Assembly: GCA_023205875.1 (NCBI GenBank)
Contig: CP060755.1
Coordinates: 186,001 to 250,000 of the forward strand
Length of the DNA stretch: 64,000 nt
From: Chloropicon primus
Lineage: Eukaryota > Chlorophyta > Chloropicophyceae > Chloropicales > Chloropicaceae
Reading direction: 5' to 3'
Shown here: positions 36,493 through 46,079 of the stretch, piece by piece
Layout: each line of letters starts with the position of its first letter
How positions within the stretch are numbered: position 1 is the first letter of the stretch
The notes under the pieces: generated by a model
What the model saw: only the letters and a program-made list of their open reading frames with translations
Databases searched by the model: none
Told to the model about the DNA's origin: nothing
Position numbers and translations under genes: made by a program

Positions 36493-37710
36493 ATGGGGAG
36501 CGCGGGAGGAGAGACAGAGACTTGTGATGATGACGAAGGTGATGGCGAGAGGCTCGGGGCGGAGGAGGGGTGTGGAGTCTTCCTTGGGGTCGGCAGCCTC
36601 CACGGCGACCTCGACTTCCTCAGGATGGACCTCGAGGATCGCTCGAAGCAGACTCTGGAAGCCCTCAACAAGCTCGAGGAAGCCCACCAGAGGACCGAGG
36701 CGGAGAAGGGGGAGATCACGGACAGGTACAACAAGCTGGTGGAGACCGAGCGTAAGCTTCACCTCCCAGACCTTAGGAACGCGCTCTCGTCCGCCACGGC
36801 GAAGGTGGCCAAGTACGAGAAGTCGCTCGAGCAGAGCCAGAAGATCATCGCCCAAGTCACCGCGGACAACCTCGTCTTCCTGACCAAGTTCAAAGACGCG
36901 GAGGAGAAGTTTAGGGAAAGCGAGATGAGAAGGGAGGAGCTCCAGGTCATGGTCGACGAGCAGAAGGGCCCTTGGTTCGACAAGGTGAGGGGGGATATTC
37001 AACAGCAGGTTGAGAGCGACTGGCAAAAGATCCACAACCTTGAGAACGAGCTCTCCGCAGCAGAGCTCGAGTCGAAGAAAGAGATCAATCGACTGCAAGA
37101 GAAAGTGGAGGGCCTGAGCTCCGAGAACGAGGAGTTGCAAAAGGTCAAGGGCAGCATGGAGGAGAGGATCAAAAGCTTGAAGGAAAAGCTGAGGCAAAGG
37201 GAGGAGAAGGACATCAAGGCTGCTACAGACTTTGAATCACTGAACCAGCTGCTCAAGGACAACTTGGCGGAGAACAAGGTATTGAGGGAGACGATTAACG
37301 ACGAGCGGCACACGATCGCAGATCTGACGCTCGAGTCCCAGGACCAGAAGCACGTGATCGAGCAGCTGAAGAGCGACCTGAAGTTCGACAGGGTCACCTT
37401 GCAGGAACTCAGGGTGAACTTGCAGAAAGAGAAGTGGGCCCTCGAGACTCAGAGGCGCATCAACAAGGAACTGATGAGCAGGAAGGAGGAGATGGAATGG
37501 AGGCTCATGGAGTTCCAAGTTGGGGGAGGGGAAGGGAAGAGTGCCGAGGACTCGAACGCTGACCTGGCTGCAATGAGGGAGGAGGCTGGGACAGGAGGCC
37601 GGCAGGAGAGTCATTCCAGACCTTCTGCGAACTCTGCCGAGAAGCAGCCGGAGGCAGTGGCCCTCGGAAAGACGACGCGGTCAAAAGCGACTTCTCGTAC
37701 AAGGTTGTAG
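36493..37710 (+). CDS. Chimeric ORF: 45 new residues fused to a coiled-coil segment
   Basis: 405 codons. The ATG is formed at the junction at 36493. Residues 1-45 come from the copied A/B-barrel start region read in a frame not used there (acidic start, GETETCDDDEGDGERLG). Residues 46 onward are the coiled-coil protein from its DLEDRSKQTLEALNKLEE on, in its proper frame. A one-base loss in a C run at 37661-37663 relative to the parent changes the last 17 residues and ends the ORF at VALGKTTRSKATSRTRL. Whether it is expressed is unknown. The coiled-coil part lacks the parent's first 206 residues. Confidence 0.55.
   Translation: MGSAGGETETCDDDEGDGERLGAEEGCGVFLGVGSLHGDLDFLRMDLEDRSKQTLEALNKLEEAHQRTEAEKGEITDRYNKLVETERKLHLPDLRNALSSATAKVAKYEKSLEQSQKIIAQVTADNLVFLTKFKDAEEKFRESEMRREELQVMVDEQKGPWFDKVRGDIQQQVESDWQKIHNLENELSAAELESKKEINRLQEKVEGLSSENEELQKVKGSMEERIKSLKEKLRQREEKDIKAATDFESLNQLLKDNLAENKVLRETINDERHTIADLTLESQDQKHVIEQLKSDLKFDRVTLQELRVNLQKEKWALETQRRINKELMSRKEEMEWRLMEFQVGGGEGKSAEDSNADLAAMREEAGTGGRQESHSRPSANSAEKQPEAVALGKTTRSKATSRTRL
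36494..36638 (+). repeat. Copy of the A/B-barrel gene's start region (13262-13406)
   Basis: 145 bp identical by eye to 13262-13406. The right end joins the next copied piece inside a 12-bp sequence (GGACCTCGAGGA) present in both sources. The left end joins unassigned DNA, and the join turns TTG into ATG. It carries 33 bp of 5' leader and 112 bp of coding sequence, read here in another frame. Confidence 0.93.
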
Positions 37711-38509
37711 AGAAGGAAAAGAAGGTGGAGGAACAAGTCGTGGAGAGGAAATCCCCGGTTTCCGCGAGGAGGTTTGCGAGCCCTCCGGGAAAGATGATAC
37801 GCAGGAAGGCTCGGTACCTGCTGGCCTGACGGAATCCAACTTGAAACGCCACATACAGGGAGAGAAAGCCTCGAAAGCTTCGAAAGCTTCAAGTGAAGCG
37901 AGTGGCAAAGCCGCGAAGGGGGAAAGATTGACTATTGAGGAGCTCGAGGACAACATAGCAACCTCGAAAGACAAGCACGCAGAGCTGCTACAAGCATTCT
38001 TTCCTGCACAAAGTGAGAAGAGGATCGAAGAGAACCCTCTGCAAGTCCACCAGAGACTGGTCCAAAAGATAATTGGCGACGATACTTACGTCCCTGTGAG
38101 TCACAGCGTTCCTTCGGGCGAGATTTCTTCCGCGGATGCCACGATAGCGAGCATGCTCCGAGAGAGCATAACGGAAAACTCGAGCATAGGGGAACTTGAG
38201 GCCTCCATCGCGTTGGCCAAGAGCGAGTACAGCAAGATGATGGATAACTTCTCTAACCTCGTGGACAACTTGAAGAATGAGTCGGCCAGCCCTGGGCTGG
38301 AAACGATGCCCGTCCTGCCGGAAAGCATACAGAAAATGGCCGAGGAACAATTTGTGGAGCACTGGCAGATTGCGGACGGCAACCACTCCGAAACAAAGGA
38401 GTCGATCCAAGCCAGCGAGATCAAAGTCAGCGAGTGGCTGGACAATAAGATAAGCGAAGAGTGGAACAAGCAGTTCATGCCTGGATACCAGGAAGGGGAC
38501 GAAAGTTAG
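36627..38509 (+). pseudogene. Near-identical partial copy of the coiled-coil gene
   Basis: Copy of 19014-20898. Compared by eye, it differs by one missing C at 37661-37663, one missing C at about 37753-37756 and one G-to-A change at 37981 (silent). The two single-base losses shift the frame, so the parent's C-terminal domain is now in another frame (readable from 37841 to 38509 without its own linkage). Such high identity implies a very recent copy. Both losses are in C runs, so base-call errors remain possible. Confidence 0.9.
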
Positions 38510-38568
38510 CTTGGTGAAAACATTTTGTACAGCAGTCTAGGATTGAAAGATACAAATAACTTTTTTTT

Positions 38569-38811
38569 TCAGGTCGCATCCTCCACATCCTTCTCGTCCA
38601 CTTTGACAATCTGGCTGTCATCAGAAATGCTCCCCAAGTCCTCCTCCAGCTCGTTAATGTAGTCGTCAAGGTTCTCGTCGTCGTCGTCGTCGTCGTTCAC
38701 TCCGTCCCCTTCTTCGTCAGACATGTCCTTGTTCGCCAGGACGCTCTCTAGATAAGCCTCCAAATCATCCGACAAGTCATCTGCCACCTCCCCTTCGCTC
38801 TCGCACCCGGG
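38569..38811 (-). pseudogene. 3' fragment of the BSD gene (copy of 20958-about 21211)
   Basis: Encodes the acidic tail of the BSD protein with stop codon and no BSD domain. It matches the parent by eye until about 38799, where roughly 10 bp are missing (after CCTTCGCTC), then continues GCACCCGGGTC to the edge of the right 25-bp repeat. No start or promoter of its own. Confidence 0.9.
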
Positions 38812-38836
38812 TCCACCTGTCCTTCGAGATTTTGAA
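38812..38836. repeat. Right copy of the 25-bp direct repeat
   Basis: Identical to 33850-33874. It begins directly where the copied BSD fragment ends and lies 87 bp before the ATG of the next gene. Confidence 0.9.
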
Positions 38837-38923
38837 TGAAAAGGATTCCGAGGGGGCCAAGCCGCTGCACGAGGCGGAGACGCAGACCTGGGACCTCCAC
38901 GGGGGCACCGAGGGGGGGTGAGG

Positions 38924-40060
38924 ATGGAGGAGAGAGGGTTTGCGTTTGCGGTGACCAAGTACGTGGAGGCGCCAGTGGAGTGGTTGGCGAGGGCACCGTG
39001 CTCACCGAGAGAGGCGTTGTTGATCCTAAACACCGCATCGAGGGCAAGGTGCTTCGAAAAAACTTTTCAAGTCTACGTGGAGTTGGCCAAGAGGAAGAAG
39101 GGCTTGGATGGGGCTTGGAGGAGGGTGGCTGGGTTGAAGGACCTCGAGACGAACGCGATGTTCCACTTTCTGTCCGAGATGCTCCGCGCCTCCAAGGAGG
39201 CTCGGATAAAGGTGTTAGAGGACCTATCCGAGACAACGGACGCGCTCGTGCAGTACTCGGAGGAGCTCTCCAAGTTCTCGAACGTGAACCGGGCATCCGC
39301 GGAGCGGCTGAAGAGGCGGAGCAGGTCGGTGGGCGACGAGGCGATGCGGAAGGCGCTCGAGGAAGAGTTCTTCGGCCGGCACACGCTGGCAGAGTGCGAG
39401 AGGGAGATCGCGAAAAGGATCAAGGACATCACCCAAGTGTCGTGCGGGGGGGAGGGCCAGAAGGTGTCGAGCCTCGAGAGCCTGTCGGACTTCCTTCACG
39501 ACCTAGAGAGTCGTCACGGGGTCAAGGTCGCCGGCAAGGGCCCGGAGGAGGTTCCGGACAGCCAAGAGGACAGGGAATGGGGCGGGCCAGACACCCTGAC
39601 CGTGAGGGGAGGGATCCAAGCGGCGAAGAGGCAGAGGGTCTCCGAAACGCCGACCCCGCCTTTCCACTCGGGCACCCTGGCGTCGAACTCATCCGACGAC
39701 AGTAGGAAGACCCCGAACCTCACGCCAAACCAGACGGCAGTGCTGAGGCCCCGAGGGACTTCTTCTCAGCCGGCCGAGTCTCCCCTCGGCCGAGGCAACG
39801 CCAAGAAGTTGGACTCCAACTCGAAGCAAGGGAGGTCGCCCTGGGCCACGCCCGGAACGCGGAGGGGGAAGGACGCAGGCGAGAGGAAGGGGAAGAAGGC
39901 CAAGGTTGGGGAGGTTGCGGCGGAGGTCGGTTGCGTCTTGAACTTTGACGACGCTGAGATGGCAAACGCGAAGCCCCCCAAAAAAGTGAAGCGGGCGAGC
40001 CTCTCCAACTCGGCGAGCCTGGGGGTGACCCCCTCGCCCACGCTGACCGCCAGCACCTGA
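38924..40060 (+). CDS. Uncharacterised protein, helical N-terminal half and basic tail
   Basis: Single exon, 378 aa from ATG 38924. I do not recognise a family. The first 190 residues look globular and helical (PREALLILNTASRARCFEKT, DLETNAMFHFLSEMLRAS, NASAERLKRRSRS-like region). The rest is Ser/Pro/Lys-rich and disordered-looking, with several basic clusters (GKKAKVG, PPKKVKRA) suggesting nuclear location. A conserved-looking VGCVLNFDDAEMA stretch lies near the end. It is divergent from AIDA across the inserted block and convergent with the SpoU gene 48 bp away. A cell-cycle or DNA-repair role would be a guess. Confidence 0.75.
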   Translation: MEERGFAFAVTKYVEAPVEWLARAPCSPREALLILNTASRARCFEKTFQVYVELAKRKKGLDGAWRRVAGLKDLETNAMFHFLSEMLRASKEARIKVLEDLSETTDALVQYSEELSKFSNVNRASAERLKRRSRSVGDEAMRKALEEEFFGRHTLAECEREIAKRIKDITQVSCGGEGQKVSSLESLSDFLHDLESRHGVKVAGKGPEEVPDSQEDREWGGPDTLTVRGGIQAAKRQRVSETPTPPFHSGTLASNSSDDSRKTPNLTPNQTAVLRPRGTSSQPAESPLGRGNAKKLDSNSKQGRSPWATPGTRRGKDAGERKGKKAKVGEVAAEVGCVLNFDDAEMANAKPPKKVKRASLSNSASLGVTPSPTLTAST

Positions 40061-40108
40061 CACGTCCTGGACGCTGAGTCGTGATTGTACAAAAAGCCTT
40101 ATAAATAG

Positions 40109-40859
40109 TTATGTAAACAAAGTTGCCAGATCGCCGTCCTGATTCTCGCCCTCTCCACTGGCGTCCAACCAGTCCCCTCTGTTCCTTCTCTCCTCCCTCT
40201 CCCTCTTCACTTCCTCCGGGTCCACGCACACGCCCCGCTTCGTCTGGCGCCTGGGTCTTTCGCCCAGCACGTACTTGTAGCCTTCCCTCTCGGTCTCCGT
40301 GTAGTTGGCCCACACGCCAAAGTGGTGGAGCACAATGCTTCCAGCCACCGTGACGTTCAAGGACGCCGTCCCATTCCCGTGCTGAGGTATGTACACGAAC
40401 CCGTCGCATATCTCCATCTGATTCTCCGTCATTCCGTCGCCCTGCGTCAGCACAAAACCAAACCAAAAAGAAAAATTTAGTACCAATCATCCCACCCAAA
40501 GGCGTCGTCGGGCTTCGCGAACTCACCTCGTTTCCAAGCATGAATGCCGTGTTTCCCTCAAATGGATGGTCGTGCACCGCCTTTGCCCCTTCCACGATCT
40601 CCACGCCAAGAATTCTGCACCCGCATTCCTCCTTCAAGTACCCCCTCACTTTCTCCAAGCTCTCAAAGTGCTTCAGCTTGATGTAGTTCACCGACCCGTG
40701 GTTCCCAAACGTGTTGAACCGATTCGAGCCCACGAGGCATATCTCGTGGACCCCAAACGCGACCGCAGACCGAGCAAGCGTACCTATGTTGTGCTTCTTG
40801 CTCACGTTGTGCACAATCAGGTAGCACTTTGCCTGTTCCTGTCTCGTCGTCGCCTCCAT
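40109..40859 (-). CDS. SpoU/TrmH-family RNA 2'-O-methyltransferase
   Basis: Exons 40859..40527 and 40441..40109; intron 40442..40526; 221 aa from ATG 40859. The SPOUT-fold motifs are present: VSKKHNIGTLARSAVAFGV at the N-terminus (motif 1), ILGVEIVEGAKAVHDHPFEG and NTAFMLGNE before the splice, then IPQHGNGTASLNVTVAGSIV (motif 3 of the knot). It methylates a ribose in tRNA or rRNA using AdoMet; the exact nucleotide is unknown. The C-terminal 60 residues are charged. It lies between an unknown gene (convergent) and the MEKHLA gene (divergent). Confidence 0.9.
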
Positions 40860-40940
40860 CCCTTCCCTTCCCTTCGCCTGCGGACCTCCTACGCGTTCGG
40901 TTCCCTCCAAACCAACCCACCCTCGGTCGAGTGACGGTAT

Positions 40941-40980
40941 GTCGTGTCGTGTCGTGTCGTGTTGTGTCGTGTCGTGTCGT
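40941..40980. repeat. (GTCGT)n pentanucleotide microsatellite
   Basis: Eight pentanucleotide units with one C-to-T variant. It is in the 297-bp divergent region between the SpoU gene and the MEKHLA-WHEP gene. Confidence 0.95.
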
Positions 40981-41156
40981 ACCCAATGAATCCTCCTCGC
41001 GACACTACTCGCGCCCCCAAGAACAAGAGGTCCGAGGTATGCCCCTCAAGACTCTGTCCCTTGGCCAAGCCGATCGATCTGAGAAACCCGAGCGAGAGCG
41101 AGCGAGCGTGGCGTCTCTCGCGCGGGGAGCTGCAGACTTTGGTGTTGTGAAGGAGG

Positions 41157-42235
41157 ATGAGGAGGGTGGGGACGAGGGTGGGGACGGGTGTGTGTGGTGG
41201 GAGGCTATCGATCGGTGTGGTGGCACGGTGGGCGTCGCGTGAGGGGACCCAACGGGTGGCGCAACCCGGTCGCTTGCTGCTCCGGGAAGGGACGAGGAGG
41301 GTCAGTTGTGGAGCGAAGAAGAAGAAGAAGGGGGGCGGGAAAAAGGGGGGCGGGAAAAAGGTCTCCGCGCTCGATGCCGTCCTCAAGAAGAAGGAGAACG
41401 AGGCGGAGGACGAGGTGGCTGCCGCGCACACGAGCGTGGACACCGTCATGGTAAGCAGGGTGCCCATTCTTGTGGGGAGGACCCCCCTTGGCTTGGACTC
41501 TCCCTCTCCGTCGTCCTGACTCTATTTCCCTTCCTTTCCTCTAACGAAACCTTCCACTAGTGGCTCCTCCTCGTCGTGGAGTCCTTCACGAAGGCTTTGG
41601 GCAGAACCCTGCTGGAGGAGCAGTGCAGCATCACCGAAATCGCGGACAAGGTCTACGAGGCGCCCTTCGTCCTCCTCAGTCACGTCTACGGCGAGGGCGG
41701 CGAGGGCGTGCGCGAGCACAAGTTCAATTACGCGAACAGGCGGGCCCTCGAGCTGTGGGAGACGGAGTGGGCCGACCTGGTGGGAAAGCCGTCCAGCGTG
41801 TCGGGGGAGGACGCGGAGGAAATCCAGTCGGATCGCGACGAGCTCCTGCTCGAGTGCAAGGAGAAGGGCTTCGTGGAGGGCTACGAGGGCTGGAGGATCT
41901 CCGCCAAGGGGAAGAAGTTCTTCGTCAAAGGCGCGACGCTGTGGGAAGTGAAGAGCTCCGGAGGAGAGAGCGTGGGCCAGGCGGTCGTGCTCACGGAGTG
42001 GGAGGACGAGGAGGGAGCGGCGTTCAGCACGCTGGACGGCGCGGAGGCCGCCGCCGAGTCCCCGGGACCCGCGCTGAGCGTGGAGGAGGCCCAGAAGGCG
42101 GTGAAGGAGCAGGGCGACGTGGTGAGGGACCTCAAGGCCTCCGGGCTGACGAACGGGGACGAGGAGGTGCAGGAGGCGGTGCGAGTCCTTCTGGAGAGAA
42201 AGGCGGACCTGGAGAGGCTGCAGCCGTCGGGGTGA
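41157..42235 (+). CDS. MEKHLA domain - WHEP domain fusion protein
   Basis: Exons 41157..41450 and 41561..42235; intron 110 bp; 322 aa. Residues about 100-215 form a MEKHLA domain, a PAS-like domain also found at the end of HD-ZIP III factors: VVESFTKALGRTLL, then EAPFVLLSHVYG, FNYANRRALELWETEW and GYEGWRISAKGKKFFVKGAT. Residues about 275-320 form a WHEP domain, normally an appendix of aminoacyl-tRNA synthetases: KAVKEQGDVVRDLKASG, then EVQEAVRVLLERKADLERL. The N-terminal 70 residues are Arg/Gly-rich with a Lys/Gly run and may target a plastid. MEKHLA-only proteins occur in cyanobacteria and plastids. The combination is unusual; WHEP domains bind RNA or proteins, so a translation-linked sensor is an inference. 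Confidence 0.8.
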
Positions 42236-42367
42236 GGCCGAACGAGCAAGCGAACAAAGGCCTACGTTTTTCGTTTTTACATTTACTAGTGTTTCAAAGG
42301 CTTGGCGATACTGTACAGTCTTGTCTTGTGCTCCAGCACTGTCAAAAAAGTTCTTGGCAAAATTTTT

Positions 42368-43186
42368 TCAGAGATTGATCGCTTCGAGGAGCGTGTGGAA
42401 GCTCTTGATCTCCTCGATGACCGCGTCGGACGCCACGCAGTAGGTCTGGCTGCTGGCTTCTAGGCCCTTTGGGATCTGGAGGAGCGTGTCGAAGGACGTG
42501 AGGCGCAAATCCTCCTTGATCGGCTTGCTGCTCCCGTGCTTGTAGTACTGCACCCAAGGCAGCTTGGTGATGTCGTGGGAGTCGCTCACCCCCTTGCACT
42601 TGTCGTGGTGGACCCTGATGAAGTCCTTGTCGGGGTTCTCCGAGGCTATCTGAGCGCAGTGCACCGCCTCCTCCTTGCACGCCGAGCACTTGGGCGAGAA
42701 GTACATCACGATGACGTCCCTCCTGGCCGCCCTTGCCAGCCTCAGGGAGTGGTAGAACTCATCCGAGCACTCCGCGACCACGATGTTCGGGGAGCACTCC
42801 CTGACAACTTGCCACCACTGCACCCCCGCGTCGTAGATCAGTCTCCTCCTCTCCTTCCTCCTCTCCGCCCTCTGCCTCCTCTTCAGGGCGTCGGGGTGGC
42901 TGCTCTGCACCTGGCCCCCCTTCTCGATCTTGTACGACAGGGCGCGGGGCTCCGACGACGAGGGCGCCAGGATGTCCTCCACGAGCTCCGACGCCAGGCT
43001 CCTCTTCGACGGGAGCGCCGGGCGCTTCTGCGCCTGGCACGCCGTCGTCGTTCCCCGTCGCATCCTCTGGTGGGCCGCAGCGCCGCACGGCATCATCGTC
43101 ATCGTCGTCGTCGTCGTCGCCGTCGTCGTCGAGCAGCAGCGCACCGCGCCGGCGGTTCGACCGATCAAGGGCGTGCGCGAGATCAT
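42368..43186 (-). CDS. Atypical thioredoxin-like protein (ACHT-like), probably plastid
   Basis: Single exon, 272 aa from ATG 43186. The thioredoxin fold is at about 155-265: EFYHSLRLA, then VIVMYFSPKCSACKEEAVHC with a C-S-A-C active site, then DFIRVHHDKCK, LPWVQYYK and a closing SFHTLLEAINL helix. The spacing resembles plant ACHT thioredoxins, whose active site is C-G-G-C. The first 50 residues are Ser/Thr/Arg-rich and look like a transit peptide. A long charged linker precedes the fold. Redox partner unknown. Confidence 0.8.
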   Translation of the reverse strand: MISRTPLIGRTAGAVRCCSTTTATTTTTMTMMPCGAAAHQRMRRGTTTACQAQKRPALPSKRSLASELVEDILAPSSSEPRALSYKIEKGGQVQSSHPDALKRRQRAERRKERRRLIYDAGVQWWQVVRECSPNIVVAECSDEFYHSLRLARAARRDVIVMYFSPKCSACKEEAVHCAQIASENPDKDFIRVHHDKCKGVSDSHDITKLPWVQYYKHGSSKPIKEDLRLTSFDTLLQIPKGLEASSQTYCVASDAVIEEIKSFHTLLEAINL

Positions 43187-44293
43187 GGTGATCGGGCGGC
43201 TACGTCTGAAGCGAAGCGAACGGAAACGCGATGACCCCACGTGGATGCGTGATCTCTGGATGCCTGAACGTTTCGCCGCTCACCCAGCGGAAACGAACGA
43301 ACGGGCGCGTCGCGTCGCGTGGTCCCAAGGCAGGCCCGTCGTGCGGTCCCAAGGAAGGGCGAGGGGCGAGGCTTGGCTTCAAGTAGGGCCTGCTGAAGCG
43401 TCGTCGTAGTGATGGCGGGCACTTCCTCTTCCCTTCTGGAAGCGAGGCGGAGCTGGCAAAGGGCGATGAAAAAGAGGGAAAAAAGATTTGGTGCTTGGTC
43501 CAGTGTATTTTCCATGTAAAAAAGTCGAGGGAGGTTCGTTTGGAACGATAAAATATCCAAAGGAATGTCACTCGTCGAACAGAGAGAGAGGCCAGGCGGC
43601 CTTGGCTCTTGACAGAGCCCTCGACGTTGGACAATTGTCCCTTGAGGCTGGACATGGTGGAAAACATGAGAGCGCACAAGAGAGGGCCTACCAATGGGGT
43701 CCTGTGGTTGGTATCAACTATCAAATTACGCGTAGAATCAAAACAAGATGTGCGAAGTAATTCTATTTTTAAAGGTAAAGGTTCACGAGAAGACTTGACT
43801 TCTGCCTTCACCATGAAATTTCACGATTGGGCGATTTCACCCGCCTGAAGAAATTTCTTCCTCCTCCCTTCTCTTTCTCTTTCTCTTTCTCTCCCCCTCC
43901 CCTCTCCCCCTCCCTCCCCTCTTCCTTTCCTTCCTTTCCAAGCTCCCGGGAAAAAAAGACCTCGAAAAGCAAAGGTTCCCCTCGTGGAGAGAGGAGAGAG
44001 GGGCTTCGAACACACAGCAAGGGGGGCGTAGAGAGGCACACCACACCAACTCCCACGGGTGCTGTAGACGGAGTGCGAGACTCCTCTAGGGGTCGATACC
44101 CTTGTTTTGCCATATTCGTTTGGCAAGACAAAGAAGACAAACAAACGATAGGGGGCGCGGAATCCGCGAGAAAGAAACTTTTTTGGAAACGAAAACGAAA
44201 CATTCTCGTTTTGCCCACCAAGTGAACTGGAACTTTTTTGCGTTGAAGGTGACTCCTTAGACATACTGAAAGACAACTGACCAAGAGACCACC
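43187..44293. other. Intergenic region of 1.1 kb, no firm gene
   Basis: Between the thioredoxin-like gene start and the next ATG. A minus-strand frame at 43814-43200 opens with two ATGs and has MSSLKGQLSNVEGSVKSQGR-like sequence, but it crosses biased, low-complexity DNA and shows no family signature. 43700-43780 is AT-richer than its surroundings. 43860-43930 is TC-rich and 44365-44415 holds TC runs in the next intron. No RNA gene recognised. Confidence 0.45.
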
Positions 44294-45985
44294 ATGCTTC
44301 GCGTCAACGTGAGCTACACGCTCGAAGTGGAAGAGGACAACGAGGTACGTTGGCAACATTTCTCTCTCTCTCTCTACGAACGATTTCTGACTCCACTGGC
44401 TCTCTCTCTCTCCTAGGTGAACGACAGCGACGGGTACTACAGCTCGGACGACGAGGCTCAGCTGGACTCCCACTTCACCCACCTGCAGCTTTGCGATGAG
44501 GAGGACCTGTACAACACCACAATTCGAAGCGCGGAGCAGGCGCTGCTGACGATACACGGGAACTCCTTCTTGGACAGCGAGAACGAGGACTTGGGCCAGG
44601 AGTCCAACCTGAACTGCTTCGGGATATGCAACCACGAGATACTGAACCGAATCGAGTCGGACAACGAGAGCGTAAGCACCGACCGTGGGTCCCTGGAGGA
44701 GGACGAGGACGAGGACGAGGAGGACGAGGACGAGGGGGAGAACCTCTCGGAATTCGAGGACCAGCGGAGCTTCCACCTCTCGGCCTTGCCTTTCCGGAGC
44801 CAGCTTCAGGAGTCGGACCCTGAAAGGGACGAGAGCACGAGCAGCTGCAGGGGCTTGTACGGCCCACAGGAGTACGACGAGGATGACTTGCCGAACGTCC
44901 CCTACAGGCGGGTGGTGAGGCACCAGACTCGCTCCGGGTTCATGAGGCAGCTGCAGGCCGGGGGGTACCACCAGGCTGAGGACGAGGTGCCTCATGGAAG
45001 GGGTCGCGAGTCCCTGGAGACGCAGGAGGCCTCCTTGAGGATTCACCAGCTCTGCGAAGAAGGGGAGGGCGACGAGGATGACGTGCCGGGGTTGGAGGAA
45101 GGCGTGCCGCCGAACCACAGCCATGTGGGGTGCCAAATGGGAGGCACGATGCAGAGGCCACATCAGGCCTGCGGAGTCGGCTTCTTGAACCCTTTCGAGC
45201 TCGCTTGCGAGGTGCTCCGCTCCGCAAAGCAGGAGTTGGAGGGGAACGCCGACGAGAAATCGGGAGAGTCGGATTCTGGCTGCAGCTACAGCAATGCGGA
45301 GGACGCTGGCCCCTTCCCCAAGTCGACGAAGAGGGCCAAGCCAAAGGAGAGGGTAAAATTCGTGTGGCAACCCTACGAGTCCTTCTCTCAGTACAACTTC
45401 CACGCCATGTACAGCATGAAAAAGAAGAAGAAGTCCAGGGCGGAGAACCCCTTGCCTGCTGTGGGATCGGCCCTCACTGGTTTGGTGCACATGTACCCGA
45501 ACAAAGAGGCCGGGAAGCTCCCGCGCTGTTACTTCGCAAGCAAACAGCCTCCTGTGGAGTACATCAAGTGGAGGGAGCAGAAAGAGAGCGAAGGCCAGAA
45601 GAAGGTGGCTCTGGACCGGGGAGAGAAAGGCAAGCTCACCCTCAGAAGGGAGAGAACCAAGAGCCCTTTGCATGCGTCGATGCTCGTGGCAAAGCACTCG
45701 AGCAGAGCCATTGTCAACGCGTCCAAGGCTGGAGGCAAGACCGGTAGTAGTGTCATCGTGAACCACAGGAGGCCCTCGAGGACGGTTGGCCTTCATCCCC
45801 AGCACAACGGCAATGGCAGCTACCTGAGCAACAGCAGCCTGCTGCACGACTCCTCTGTTCTGGGAGGGAGAAAGGGCGTGGTTAGGGGATTAACGTTTGG
45901 AAGGACCTCGGAAGTGCGGGCAGTGCGGGCAGGGAGTACAAGCAGGGAGCTGCGAATTCAACCCATGGAGAGACGCAGGAGCTAA
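44294..45985 (+). CDS. Large acidic protein of unknown function
   Basis: Exons 44294..44344 and 44417..45985; intron 72 bp; 539 aa. Exon 1 encodes only 17 residues (MLRVNVSYTLEVEEDNE); splicing keeps the frame. The N-terminal third is very acidic (EEDEDEDEEDEDEGENL). The middle has a charged, His-containing stretch. A more conserved-looking block follows at about 325-400: RVKFVWQPYESFSQYNFHAM, then a KKKKKSR cluster and GLVHMYPNKEAGKLPRCYFA, PVEYIKWREQKE. The end is basic and Ser-rich. I recognise no family; the acidic-basic layout suggests a nuclear or nucleolar protein. Confidence 0.78.
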
Positions 45986-46079
45986 ACTTATTTCGCCGTA
46001 AACACTTTTTTATTACAAGGCACTACACTTTGTGCTTTCTTGTCGAGGACGAACAAACGCTGGTTGCGATACGTGTATC

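Larger units (their letters stand above)
33875..38811. mobile_element. Inserted block (4.9 kb): Fanzor gene plus copied host DNA
   Basis: Flanked by 25-bp direct repeats, it separates the divergent genes AIDA (start 33649) and the unknown gene at 38924. Without it their starts would be about 310 bp apart, typical of divergent pairs here. Contents, left to right: Fanzor 3' flank and gene (-), about 170 bp of unassigned DNA, a 145-bp copy of 13262-13406, a 2.2-kb copy of 19014-about 21211, then the right repeat. No transposase, recombinase, or terminal inverted repeats were recognised. That the whole block arrived in one event is inference. Confidence 0.7.

Noticed and set aside
33875-38811. 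Block as a virus-derived insertion, since Fanzor-type genes also occur in giant viruses
   Set aside because: No capsid, polymerase or other virus-like gene is present; everything else in the block is copied host DNA.
43200-43814. 204-codon minus-strand frame with MSSLKGQLSNVEGSVK-like start
   Set aside because: No family match and a biased second half. Kept only as a note under the intergenic entry.
43808-45847. 679-codon open frame on the minus strand
   Set aside because: Antisense of the acidic gene at 44417-45985 and of TC-rich DNA. The + frame has splice logic and a good ATG.
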